Notes: generated by a model from the letters alone, not told the origin. A stretch of DNA of 8,130 nt from Sphingomonadaceae bacterium (GCA_009923795.1 RFSU01000104.1:1-8130), one strand, 5' to 3'. Shown: positions 1 through 6,068, counted from the stretch's first letter. Made by a program: numbers and translations.

Positions 1-345
1 GAAGATATGCGGGCTTATGCCGAAGGGCGCGGTTCCGGTTTGTTTGGCCTATTGACGGCTGATTGCGATAGCACCTCTGTTGAGGGCGTAAGGCGGGCAG
101 GGGCGCTTTGGGCGTTGTGGGATTTGGCTGGTCATCTGAGCGATGCAAAGCTTGCCGCTCAGGCAATGGACTTGGCCCATAGCTATGCGGGTCAAGGCAC
201 CATCCTGCCCAAGCAACGCAGTTTAAAGCCGTTAAGGCTCGCACTCGGCATTGCGCAGCGCGATGTTGTGAAGGGTCGTGTTCCCTCGGGCGGGTTTGGC
301 CCGCGCCATTATGTAAAGTTGCTATGGATGGGGCTGACTGGCTGA
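1..345 (+). CDS. Squalene/phytoene synthase family protein, C-terminal part (5' end outside window)
   Basis: The frame is open from the first base of the window to TGA at 343-345, so only about 114 C-terminal residues are seen; the ATG at 7 is probably internal. The visible part has a helix rich in Ala, Leu and Trp (RAGALWALWDLAGHLSDAK), followed by a Leu/Arg-rich tail ending PRHYVKLLWMGLTG. I recall this pattern at the C-terminus of short squalene/phytoene synthase family proteins of sphingomonads, which lie on the all-helical isoprenoid synthase fold. The Asp-rich catalytic motifs of that family would lie upstream and cannot be checked here. Family members condense prenyl diphosphates, but short forms near housekeeping genes may be assembly-factor-like instead (NDUFAF6 type), so no product is assigned. 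The next gene on the same strand begins 80 bp downstream. Identification is by resemblance only. Confidence 0.5.
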   Translation, partial: EDMRAYAEGRGSGLFGLLTADCDSTSVEGVRRAGALWALWDLAGHLSDAKLAAQAMDLAHSYAGQGTILPKQRSLKPLRLALGIAQRDVVKGRVPSGGFGPRHYVKLLWMGLTG

Positions 346-414
346 TAAACGACACGGTGTTCTATCTGGACAATCGTCGCGCCCTCTATCATTATGTCGT
401 ATCTATACAATGAT

Positions 415-419
415 GGAGG
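415..419 (+). promoter_or_regulatory. Ribosome binding site of the EF-hand gene
   Basis: GGAGG lies 6 bases before the ATG at 426, an ideal spacing. It rules against the GTG at 423, which overlaps the end of the same purine tract (GGAGGAAGG, 415-423). Confidence 0.75.
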
Positions 420-425
420 AAGGTG

Positions 426-896
426 ATGTGGCGCTATATCGGCGGAGGAGCCGCCATTCTCTTCTTGTTGATGGCCACTATATTTTTGACACGCCAGATG
501 GCGGCAAGCGAGGTCACACTTCCAGACCCGCCAGCTCTTTCAGCATCGGACCAATCCCCCCTGATTGCGCCTGTGGCGGATGAAGCGACGAAGGAAGAGC
601 GTCGGTTTAACCGTTATGATCGCGATAAAAATGGCTCGGTTGGCCGTGGCGAATATCTGTCGAGCCGACAGAAAGCCTTTGCCCGTCTAGACCGCAATGG
701 CGATGGGAAGCTGTCCTTTGACGAATATGCGGTCAAAGCTTCTGAAAAATTCGGCGCTGCAGACAAGAACCGCTCCGGCGGTCTTGATCGGCAGGAATTT
801 GCAACAACACGCGTTATCCGAAAACCCAAACCAAAGGCAGATTGTAAGCCTGTATCTCAGCCAGCAGAGACTGCCGATGTCGACGCAGAGGCGTGA
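426..896 (+). CDS. Membrane-anchored EF-hand calcium-binding protein
   Basis: A 156-residue protein, starting at ATG 426 behind a strong GGAGG. Residues about 5-23 form a hydrophobic N-terminal segment (signal anchor or uncleaved signal) after a short basic start, so the rest is probably periplasmic. Three canonical 12-residue EF-hand loops follow: 65-76 (D65, D67, N69, S71, E76), 89-100 (D89, N91, D93, E100) and 113-124 (D113, N115, S117, E124). Each has the central Gly and the terminal bidentate Glu. The tail (131-156) is Lys/Pro- then Ala/Asp/Glu-rich, low-complexity and probably disordered. Calcium binding is well supported, but the cellular role is unknown; proteins of this kind are common and unassigned in sphingomonads. 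The last 40 bp overlap the 3' end of convergent trmFO, and only the disordered tail lies in the overlap. Confidence 0.88.
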   Translation: MWRYIGGGAAILFLLMATIFLTRQMAASEVTLPDPPALSASDQSPLIAPVADEATKEERRFNRYDRDKNGSVGRGEYLSSRQKAFARLDRNGDGKLSFDEYAVKASEKFGAADKNRSGGLDRQEFATTRVIRKPKPKADCKPVSQPAETADVDAEA

Positions 897-2206
897 GGCA
901 TCATCCATTGGGACAGGGCATCCCGCCCGCGATCGGTATAGGCTTGTTTCCGATCCGCCTTGCGTGTGCCGCCGGCAAGGGGCGGGAACAGACCAAAATT
1001 GACATTCATCGGCTGAAAACTGTCAGCATCTGCGCCTTGAGTGATGTGGTTCAACAGCGCGCCAAGGGCGGTTTCCAAGGGCGGGACAGTGGTTTGGCTG
1101 CCGTTGAGTTCCTCTATCCAGAACCGAGCCGCCAGCAACCCAATCGCCGCACTCTCGATATAGCCTTCGCAGCCCGTGATCTGCCCTGCAAAGCGAATGC
1201 TCGGCCGGGATTTCAGCCGCAATGTGGCATCGAGCAGTTTGGGGGATTTGATGAAGGTATTCCGATGCAACCCGCCAAGCCGTGCAAATTGAGCGTTCTC
1301 AAGGCCGGGGATCATGCGGAAAATGCGCACCTGTTCCGCATGTTTGAGCTTGGTTTGGAAACCAACGATGTTCCAAAGCGTGCCCAAGGCATTGTCTTGA
1401 CGCAGCTGAACAACGCCATAGGGCCAGCGACCGGTTTTGGGATTGTCTAGCCCCACAGGCTTCATCGGTCCATGGCGCAGCGTATCAATCCCGCGTTCGG
1501 CCATCACCTCAATCGGCATGCACCCGTCAAAATAGGGCGTGTTGGCTTCCCATTCTTTGAAAACCGATTTTTCGCCGGACAAAAGGGCGGCGTGAAAAGC
1601 GTGATATTGATCTTTATCGAGCGGACAGTTGATATAATCCTTGCCATCGCCCTTGTCCCAGCGGGAGGCCATCCAGGCGATGTCCATGTTGATCGTTTCA
1701 TGATGCACAATGGGCGCAAGCGCATCGAAAAACGCCAGCGCTTCTTCCCCAGTTTCAGCTGCAATCGCCTCCGCAAGAGCACTGCCCGTCAGCGGGCCTG
1801 TGGCGATAATGCTTGGTCCTGTGGGAAGGGTATCAACGCGTTCACGCACGAGTGTGATATTGGGGTGGGCGGCAATGGCCTGTGTCACAGCCGCGGTATA
1901 GCCATCCCGATCCACGGCGAGCGCCGACCCGGCCGGGACGCGATGGGCGTCTGCTGAGGACATGATCAGAGAGCCAAGACGTCGCAATTCCTGATGCAAC
2001 AGGCCGACAGCGTTCTTATCCGCATCGTCCGATCGAAAGCTATTGGAGCACACAAGTTCGGCCAGATCATCTGTCTGATGCGCCGCAGTCTGTTCGCCAG
2101 AGCCGCGCAGTTCAGACAATCGAACGCGAAAGCCAGCCTCGGCCAGCTGCCAAGCAGCCTCTGATCCGGCAAGGCCGCCGCCAATCAAATGTATATCGTG
2201 GGTCAT
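857..2206 (-). CDS. trmFO: Methylenetetrahydrofolate--tRNA-(uracil-5-)-methyltransferase TrmFO
   Basis: A 449-residue cytosolic flavoprotein that makes m5U54 (ribothymidine) in the T-loop of tRNAs, using 5,10-methylenetetrahydrofolate as carbon donor and FADH2 as reductant. Seen in the sequence: an N-terminal FAD-binding motif IGGGLAGSEAAW (8-19); the family block LVCSNSFRSD with C53, equivalent to the catalytic Cys53 of the Bacillus subtilis enzyme; NAVGLL...LGSLIMSSAD and PAGSALAVDR (65-100); and YFDGCMPIEVMAERG (225-239) with C229, matching the second catalytic Cys (226 in B. subtilis). GQITGCEGYIESAA (341-354) is the conserved C-terminal FAD-side block. The length is close to the usual ~435-450; the last ~15 residues (MMPHASASTSAVSAG) look like a non-conserved extension and overlap the convergent EF-hand gene. 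The ATG is preceded by an AAAGGCAGG tract. It lies 46 bp after a stress-promoter-driven gene on the same strand, so co-transcription is possible. Confidence 0.97.
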   Translation of the reverse strand: MTHDIHLIGGGLAGSEAAWQLAEAGFRVRLSELRGSGEQTAAHQTDDLAELVCSNSFRSDDADKNAVGLLHQELRRLGSLIMSSADAHRVPAGSALAVDRDGYTAAVTQAIAAHPNITLVRERVDTLPTGPSIIATGPLTGSALAEAIAAETGEEALAFFDALAPIVHHETINMDIAWMASRWDKGDGKDYINCPLDKDQYHAFHAALLSGEKSVFKEWEANTPYFDGCMPIEVMAERGIDTLRHGPMKPVGLDNPKTGRWPYGVVQLRQDNALGTLWNIVGFQTKLKHAEQVRIFRMIPGLENAQFARLGGLHRNTFIKSPKLLDATLRLKSRPSIRFAGQITGCEGYIESAAIGLLAARFWIEELNGSQTTVPPLETALGALLNHITQGADADSFQPMNVNFGLFPPLAGGTRKADRKQAYTDRGRDALSQWMMPHASASTSAVSAG

Positions 2207-2252
2207 GCGCCTGCCTTTAGGGGAGCAGAACGCACAAGGCGAGGGGGGATTG

Positions 2253-2708
2253 CTAGCTGGGCGGGTGGGCCGCCCCGATCAGCAAAGCTTCAATATCGGG
2301 CGTCGGCCGGTCGATCATCTCCTTGGTGATTTCGCAGATAATGCGCTTTTGAGCCTCTTTATGCCAATGTTGGCGCAAGACGCCCATTGTGCGGGCAGGC
2401 GCGATTACAGCAAGATCCTGCACCTTTCCGGCAAGGGCCATGTGATTGAGCCGATCGGCAATGTGCGCGGCAAAACGATCTTCATTTTGCTGATGATAAT
2501 CGGGTTCATCCAACGCAGGCCGGCCATAACCATAGCTTTGCTGCTGGGTTCCAGGGGCGTCGCTGTGAATCTCCCTGTTCTTTGGGTCTGGCTGATCTTC
2601 CCAATCTTCGGTTCGCAAATCGATTTGAGACGTATCTCCCTTATTGCGGAGGAGAAGAAGTTTTCGCCCATCTGCGACGATCACAAGTGCATTATGCGGT
2701 ATATCCAT
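2253..2708 (-). CDS. Host-attachment family protein (baeRF/eRF1-like superfamily)
   Basis: A 151-residue soluble protein of the family annotated as 'protein required for attachment to host cells'. Its hallmark segments are all present: the N-terminal strand VADGRKLLLLRN (11-22), a variable hydrophilic stretch rich in D, Q, P (30-72), EDRFAAHIADRLN (76-88), LAVIAPARTMGVLRQHWH (99-116) and EITKEMIDRPTPDIEALL (126-143). There is no signal peptide or membrane segment, which fits poorly with a surface attachment role. From family knowledge, these proteins have been linked to the bacterial relatives of archaeo-eukaryotic release factor 1 (baeRF), so a ribosome-associated stress role is plausible but unproven. 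ATG 2708 is the only usable start because an in-frame TAA lies three codons upstream. No Shine-Dalgarno is visible, and the promoter is so close that a leaderless mRNA is expected. trmFO follows 46 bp downstream. Confidence 0.85.
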   Translation of the reverse strand: MDIPHNALVIVADGRKLLLLRNKGDTSQIDLRTEDWEDQPDPKNREIHSDAPGTQQQSYGYGRPALDEPDYHQQNEDRFAAHIADRLNHMALAGKVQDLAVIAPARTMGVLRQHWHKEAQKRIICEITKEMIDRPTPDIEALLIGAAHPPS

Positions 2709-2716
2709 ATTGGTTT

Positions 2717-2741
2717 AACGCGATGCCCAAGGGCTTGTTCC
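2717..2741 (-). promoter_or_regulatory. Predicted sigma-EcfG general-stress promoter of the host-attachment gene
   Basis: Read on the minus strand, GGAAC (2741-2737) is followed by exactly 16 bases and CGTT (2720-2717). This is the full consensus described for alphaproteobacterial EcfG/SigT promoters (GGAAC-N16/17-CGTT). The -10 ends 8 bases before the ATG at 2708, so transcription should begin at or within a base or two of the start codon. I searched both strands of the window and found no second full match; nine fixed bases predict about 0.06 chance matches here. The orientation, position and missing Shine-Dalgarno all agree. Confidence 0.8.
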
Positions 2742-2794
2742 GCTGGACAGGCGCGCGCTGGCCGTGCAGCTTAGGGGCTGGGGAGAGAGATTAG

Positions 2795-3439
2795 ATGGCT
2801 GACCAATCACGTTTCTCAACATGTCTGCTCGCAGCGTCGCTTGCGGCCGGGGTGAGTTACTTATTCGCGGTTCAGGCTCAGATGGCCGGGCCAGAGATTA
2901 CGGCTTGGAAAGGCATGGGGGTTGGCTTGCTTGCCATATATGCCGCCCTGCGCGCCAAGGGGCGCGATGGCTGGATGTTAGCTGGCATATTGGCTTTCGG
3001 TGCGGCGGGCGATGTTGTGCTGGATATTGCCTTTACAGCGGGCGCGGCTTTGTTTGCAATTGGGCATATCCTCGCCATCACGCTCTATCGGCGTCATATC
3101 CGCCCAAACCTCTCAGATACAGACCGAATGATTGGGGCTTTGCTGATTGGCGTTCCAGTCGGGATTGCCTGGGCCTTGACGCAAAAGGCGGAGGTCGCGC
3201 TTTACACGCTGTTGCTGGCCAGCATGGCGTCTGCGGCATGGGTCAGCCGGTTTCCGGTTAAGCTGACGGCGCTGGGGGCGGTCTTGTTCATTATTTCAGA
3301 TCTGTTGATTTTTGCGCGCATGGGGCCGTTGAGCGGCTCTCTAATCGCCAGCCTGCTGGTTTGGACGCTCTATTCTGGCGGGCAGTTTTTGATTGCCCTT
3401 GGCGGCACGCGATATCTTGCCGCGCATCGAAACGCCTAG
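2795..3439 (+). CDS. Lysoplasmalogenase, YhhN/TMEM86 family membrane protein
   Basis: A 214-residue, very hydrophobic protein with about 7-8 predicted membrane segments (roughly 9-27, 37-52, 60-77, 82-97, 112-128, 133-150, 155-174, 180-203). It carries the conserved YhhN/TMEM86 signatures: GAAGDVVLD (69-77) with the acidic D73, ALFAIGHILAI (85-95) with H91, LFIISDLLIF (164-173) with D169, and YSGGQFLIALG (193-203). Characterised members hydrolyse the vinyl-ether bond of lysoplasmalogens in the membrane; in aerobic proteobacteria lacking plasmalogens the true substrate is uncertain. The start at ATG 2795 is supported by a GGGGAG tract ending 9 bases upstream. It is divergent from the host-attachment gene (86 bp between starts). 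I see no convincing sigma-70 promoter on the plus strand. It ends convergently with the DUF952 gene, the two sharing a CTAG. Confidence 0.87.
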   Translation: MADQSRFSTCLLAASLAAGVSYLFAVQAQMAGPEITAWKGMGVGLLAIYAALRAKGRDGWMLAGILAFGAAGDVVLDIAFTAGAALFAIGHILAITLYRRHIRPNLSDTDRMIGALLIGVPVGIAWALTQKAEVALYTLLLASMASAAWVSRFPVKLTALGAVLFIISDLLIFARMGPLSGSLIASLLVWTLYSGGQFLIALGGTRYLAAHRNA

Positions 3440-3744
3440 GCGTCTCGGGAGGCTAAAACTGCGCTCAAGGGCAGGGGGCCATAAATATGCGGAAAGAGCG
3501 CGCCCCCGCGAGAGACTTCCCAGCGGATGGTGTCGCGCAGGGGTACCAAATCAATTTCTGCAATGACCAGTCCGCTCTGGCCGGCAAAATGCTTATCCAG
3601 CGTTCCTTGCAGCTGATCCGCTGTTGAAAGGTGGATATAGCCATCGGCCAGATCTACGGGTGCACCTGCAAAGACACCATCGGCCTGAAACTGCGCCCAT
3701 TGCGCGGCGGTGAGGATTTTAAAGGCAATGGGGGGATGGCTCAT
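3436..3744 (-). CDS. DUF952 family protein
   Basis: A 102-residue soluble protein matching the whole DUF952 domain, which is normally about 90-110 residues. Conserved blocks seen: KILTAAQW (9-16), the signature DGYIHLST (34-41) with H38, S40 and T41, then LVIAEIDL (59-66), RWEVSRGG (74-81), and FPHIYGPLPLSAV (84-96) with H86 and Y88. The biochemical function is unknown. Structures exist for the family (a Caulobacter member), and from memory it has been compared with the ADP-ribosyltransferase fold; I hold that loosely. It is the last gene of a three-gene operon: its ATG overlaps the TGA of the upstream MDR gene (ATGA, 3741-3744), so translation is likely coupled, and no Shine-Dalgarno is evident. 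Its TAG stop shares CTAG with the convergent lysoplasmalogenase gene. Confidence 0.9.
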   Translation of the reverse strand: MSHPPIAFKILTAAQWAQFQADGVFAGAPVDLADGYIHLSTADQLQGTLDKHFAGQSGLVIAEIDLVPLRDTIRWEVSRGGALFPHIYGPLPLSAVLASRDA

Positions 3745-4727
3745 GGCAGGATTACCGCCCGACCAATCACGGCTCTGTGATCCAGCGCCAGCAGGGCGTC
3801 GCCCGCTTCTTCCAGTGTGAAGCGGTGCGAAATTACCGGGCGCATGACAGCTTCCTTGGCAAGCTGGGCGAGTGCCGCACGCGTTACTTTGCCCAATTTT
3901 GGGTCGCGCCGCACGGCCTCTCCAGCCCGCAGGCCCATGATGCTATAGCCCTTGATCAGCGCATGATTTGCCGGGAATTTGGGGATCTCTCCACTGGCAA
4001 AACCAACAATGAGATAGCGTCCACCCCAGCCAAAGGTGCGCGTTGCCGCAAGCGCGAGCGGACCGCCAACTGGGTCGTAAATGACCTGCACGCCTACATC
4101 TCCAGTCGCTGCCTTAATCGCCTCGACTAACTTTGGGTCGTCAGAACGGAATGCAGCCTTCGCACCCGCGTGCTCAATAGCGGCGCATTTCTCATCGGTT
4201 GAGGCAATCCCAATAACTTGCGCGCCCATATGAACGCCCAATTGGACGGCCGCCATGCCAACGCCGCCGCCAGCACCCAGCACCAAAAGGGTCTCGCCGG
4301 GTTGAATTTGGGCTTTATCATGAAGGCCATGCCAAGCCGTTGTTGCGGCGACAAACCAAGTCGCGCCCTCTTCATAACTGAACGCGTCTGGCAGCGGCCA
4401 GACACTGGCAGTGGACGCAATTGCTTGTTCTGCAAACCCGGTCAGGCGCAGCTGCGCCATGACACGGTCACCGGGCGCAAAGTCGGTAACAGTCGCCCCG
4501 ACTTCGATGACATCACCCGCAATTTCCATGCCCGGCACAAAAGGCGGGTCAGGCCGCAATTGGTAACCGCCGCGTGTCATCAAAAGATCTGGAAAGTTAA
4601 CGCCTGCCGCACGAACCGCGATGCGGACTTCATCGGCGGCAAGGGCGCGTGCGTCGAGCAGCTGCACCTTGACGGCCATGGGGCCGTCAAGGGCAGTGCA
4701 GACTGCAGCGCGATATTGGGTCGTCAA
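3741..4727 (-). CDS. NADPH:quinone oxidoreductase family MDR protein (zinc-independent)
   Basis: A 328-residue medium-chain dehydrogenase/reductase. The GroES-like N-terminal domain holds YRAAVCTALDGP (5-16), AAGVNFPDLLMTRGGYQ (40-56) and FVPGMEIAGDVIEVG (63-77). The Rossmann domain has the loop LVLGAGGGVGMAAVQLG (148-164), then YDPVGG (217-222) and a C-terminal HRAVIGRAVI (317-326). The catalytic and structural zinc cysteines of alcohol dehydrogenases are absent, as in quinone oxidoreductases, so an NAD(P)H-dependent reduction of a quinone or enone/enoyl substrate is expected; the substrate is unknown. The start is TTG at 4727: the first ATG (4679, M17) would remove the conserved first strand, and an in-frame TGA three codons upstream leaves no other usual start codon. 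TTG overlaps the thiolase TGA (TTGA); the DUF952 gene follows with an ATGA overlap. Confidence 0.9.
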   Translation of the reverse strand: MTTQYRAAVCTALDGPMAVKVQLLDARALAADEVRIAVRAAGVNFPDLLMTRGGYQLRPDPPFVPGMEIAGDVIEVGATVTDFAPGDRVMAQLRLTGFAEQAIASTASVWPLPDAFSYEEGATWFVAATTAWHGLHDKAQIQPGETLLVLGAGGGVGMAAVQLGVHMGAQVIGIASTDEKCAAIEHAGAKAAFRSDDPKLVEAIKAATGDVGVQVIYDPVGGPLALAATRTFGWGGRYLIVGFASGEIPKFPANHALIKGYSIMGLRAGEAVRRDPKLGKVTRAALAQLAKEAVMRPVISHRFTLEEAGDALLALDHRAVIGRAVILP

Positions 4728-5974
4728 ACGCGTTCAATAATGATGGCAGGGGCCATGCCGCCAGCGGCGCACATGGTGACAAGGCCACGCTTCAGATTGC
4801 GGCGCTCCAGCTCATCCAGAACAGTGCCAATCAGGATTGAGCCCGTGGCGCCAATGGGGTGGCCGAGCGCGCAGGCGCCGCCATTCACATTGACCTTGCT
4901 GCGATCAAGATTGAGGTCGCGCATGAACTTTTCGGCGACAACAGCAAAGGCTTCGTTGATTTCCCAAAGGTCAATATCATCAACCGTCAGGCCAGCACGC
5001 GCCAGAACCTTTTTCGCGGCCGGTACGGGGGCGTTGAGCATCAATGTCGGGCAATCACCTTCATTGGCAAAAGCGACAACGCGCGCACGCGGCTTCAGGC
5101 CATTTTTCTGGGCATATTCTTTGGATGCCAGCAAAACGCCAGCTGCGCCATCAACCACGCCAGAGCTGTTGCCCGCATGGTGCACGCCTGACCAATTGAG
5201 ATCGGGGTATTTCATTTGGATCAGCTTGCGAAAGCTCATGCCGCCGCCCAGATCGAAATCGGCCATGCCATCAAAAGAGGCCTTTAGCTGCGACAGCCCT
5301 TCAAGCGTTGTTTCAGGGCGGGGAAACTCTTCATGATCCAAAGCCACGGAGCCGTCTTCGTTATAGACGGTCACCAAAGATTTGTTGAACGCTCCTTCGG
5401 CAATGGCCTTCTTGGCTTTGACTTGGCTGTCATAACCCAGCTGGTCGACCACGTCGCGCGTGATGCCTTCGCGCGCAGCAATGGCATCGCCGCATACGCC
5501 CTGATGTGACTGCGGGTGGATTTTCATCAGGTGCATATTGCCTGAGCCCATGCCGAGCGGCTTAATCCCAGCATTGGCTTCTTCCGCGCCAATCGTTTGG
5601 GTGTAGCTCATCATTTCTGTGCCGCCCGCGACGACAAGATCTTCCATGCCGGACATGATGGTGGCTGCTGCCAGATTAACCGATGTGATGCCGCCGCCGC
5701 AGAAGCGGTCCAGCGTCATGCCCGAGGCGCGAATGTCATAGCCGGCGTCAAGCGCTGCCATGCGGCCAAGATCGCCGCCCTGCTTGCCCTTTTGGGTTGA
5801 GGTTGACCAGATGACGTCCTGCACATCTTCTGTCTTCAGATTATTGCGCTCTTTCAGCGCCTTGAGGACAGTCGCGGCCAAATGCTGCGGATGAAGATGG
5901 GACAGGGCTCCTTTGCCCGGCTTTCCGATGCCCCGGGGGGTTCGGCATGCATCGATGATAAAGGCGTCGGCCAT
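4724..5974 (-). CDS. Acetyl-CoA acetyltransferase / 3-ketoacyl-CoA thiolase family protein
   Basis: A 416-residue thiolase with all catalytic elements: nucleophile C92 in RFCGGGITSVN (90-100), HHAGNSSGVVDGAA (265-278), NEAFAVV (340-346), H372 in GGACALGHPIGATG (365-378) and the second catalytic Cys C402 in MCAAGGMAPA (401-410). It catalyses reversible CoA-dependent cleavage or condensation of 3-oxoacyl-CoA in the cytosol. The sequence does not show whether the substrate is acetoacetyl-CoA, a longer beta-keto-acyl-CoA or a ring-derived one. The C-terminal form LVTMCAAGGMAPAIIIERV resembles that of FadA5-like and sphingomonad thiolases (comparison from memory). ATG 5974 has AGGAG 6 bases upstream. 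It is the first gene of a minus-strand operon with a zinc-independent MDR and a DUF952 protein, overlapping the former by 4 bp. Confidence 0.94.
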   Translation of the reverse strand: MADAFIIDACRTPRGIGKPGKGALSHLHPQHLAATVLKALKERNNLKTEDVQDVIWSTSTQKGKQGGDLGRMAALDAGYDIRASGMTLDRFCGGGITSVNLAAATIMSGMEDLVVAGGTEMMSYTQTIGAEEANAGIKPLGMGSGNMHLMKIHPQSHQGVCGDAIAAREGITRDVVDQLGYDSQVKAKKAIAEGAFNKSLVTVYNEDGSVALDHEEFPRPETTLEGLSQLKASFDGMADFDLGGGMSFRKLIQMKYPDLNWSGVHHAGNSSGVVDGAAGVLLASKEYAQKNGLKPRARVVAFANEGDCPTLMLNAPVPAAKKVLARAGLTVDDIDLWEINEAFAVVAEKFMRDLNLDRSKVNVNGGACALGHPIGATGSILIGTVLDELERRNLKRGLVTMCAAGGMAPAIIIERV

Positions 5975-5980
5975 GGTCGT

Positions 5981-5985
5981 CTCCT
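5981..5985 (-). promoter_or_regulatory. Ribosome binding site of the thiolase gene
   Basis: AGGAG on the minus strand with a 6-base spacer to ATG 5974. This is the only strong Shine-Dalgarno in the three-gene operon; the two downstream genes seem to rely on overlap coupling. The 94 bp between this gene and the kinase stop hold no clear terminator or convincing promoter. Confidence 0.75.
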
Positions 5986-6068
5986 ATGAGATGGTAATTT
6001 GAGTCGTGTTTTTTCTTTAAGTCCAGACGGGCAGTGCGCAAGCCTGTATAAACGGATCAATAGGCCGC

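Noticed and set aside
367..392. Sigma-70-like pair TGGACA (367-372) and TATCAT (387-392) before the EF-hand gene
   Set aside because: Each hexamer is 5 of 6, but the spacer is only 14 bases, too short for a working promoter.
423..425. GTG as the start of the EF-hand protein
   Set aside because: It overlaps the purine-rich ribosome site; ATG 426 has the correct 6-base spacing to GGAGG.
985..1009. GGAAC at 985-989 as a second EcfG promoter
   Set aside because: The bases 16 downstream read TCAT, not CGTT, and the site lies inside trmFO.
893..1957. Plus-strand open frames opposite trmFO (893-1450 and 1472-1957)
   Set aside because: The opposite strand encodes complete TrmFO with both catalytic cysteines; these frames have no domain or convincing ribosome site.
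2205..2774. Plus-strand open frame covering the host-attachment gene
   Set aside because: The minus-strand protein matches a known family from end to end and has its own promoter; the plus frame is a shadow.
4218..5336. A 372-codon open frame on the plus strand opposite the MDR and thiolase genes
   Set aside because: It is antisense to two genes with full catalytic motifs, has Arg/Ser/Pro-rich composition typical of a shadow frame in G+C-rich DNA, and shows no recognisable domain.
6009..6014. Run of six T on the plus strand as a terminator tail
   Set aside because: No GC-rich stem precedes it and no plus-strand gene ends nearby; on the minus strand it is an A-run.
5986..6068. Minus-strand promoter TTGCGC-N16-TAAAGA before the thiolase gene
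   Set aside because: Each element matches only about 3 of 6 consensus bases, no better than chance.
6045..6068. Imperfect inverted repeat GCCTGTAT/ATAGGC after the kinase stop as a terminator
   Set aside because: The pairing needs a two-base bulge and no T-run follows on the minus strand.
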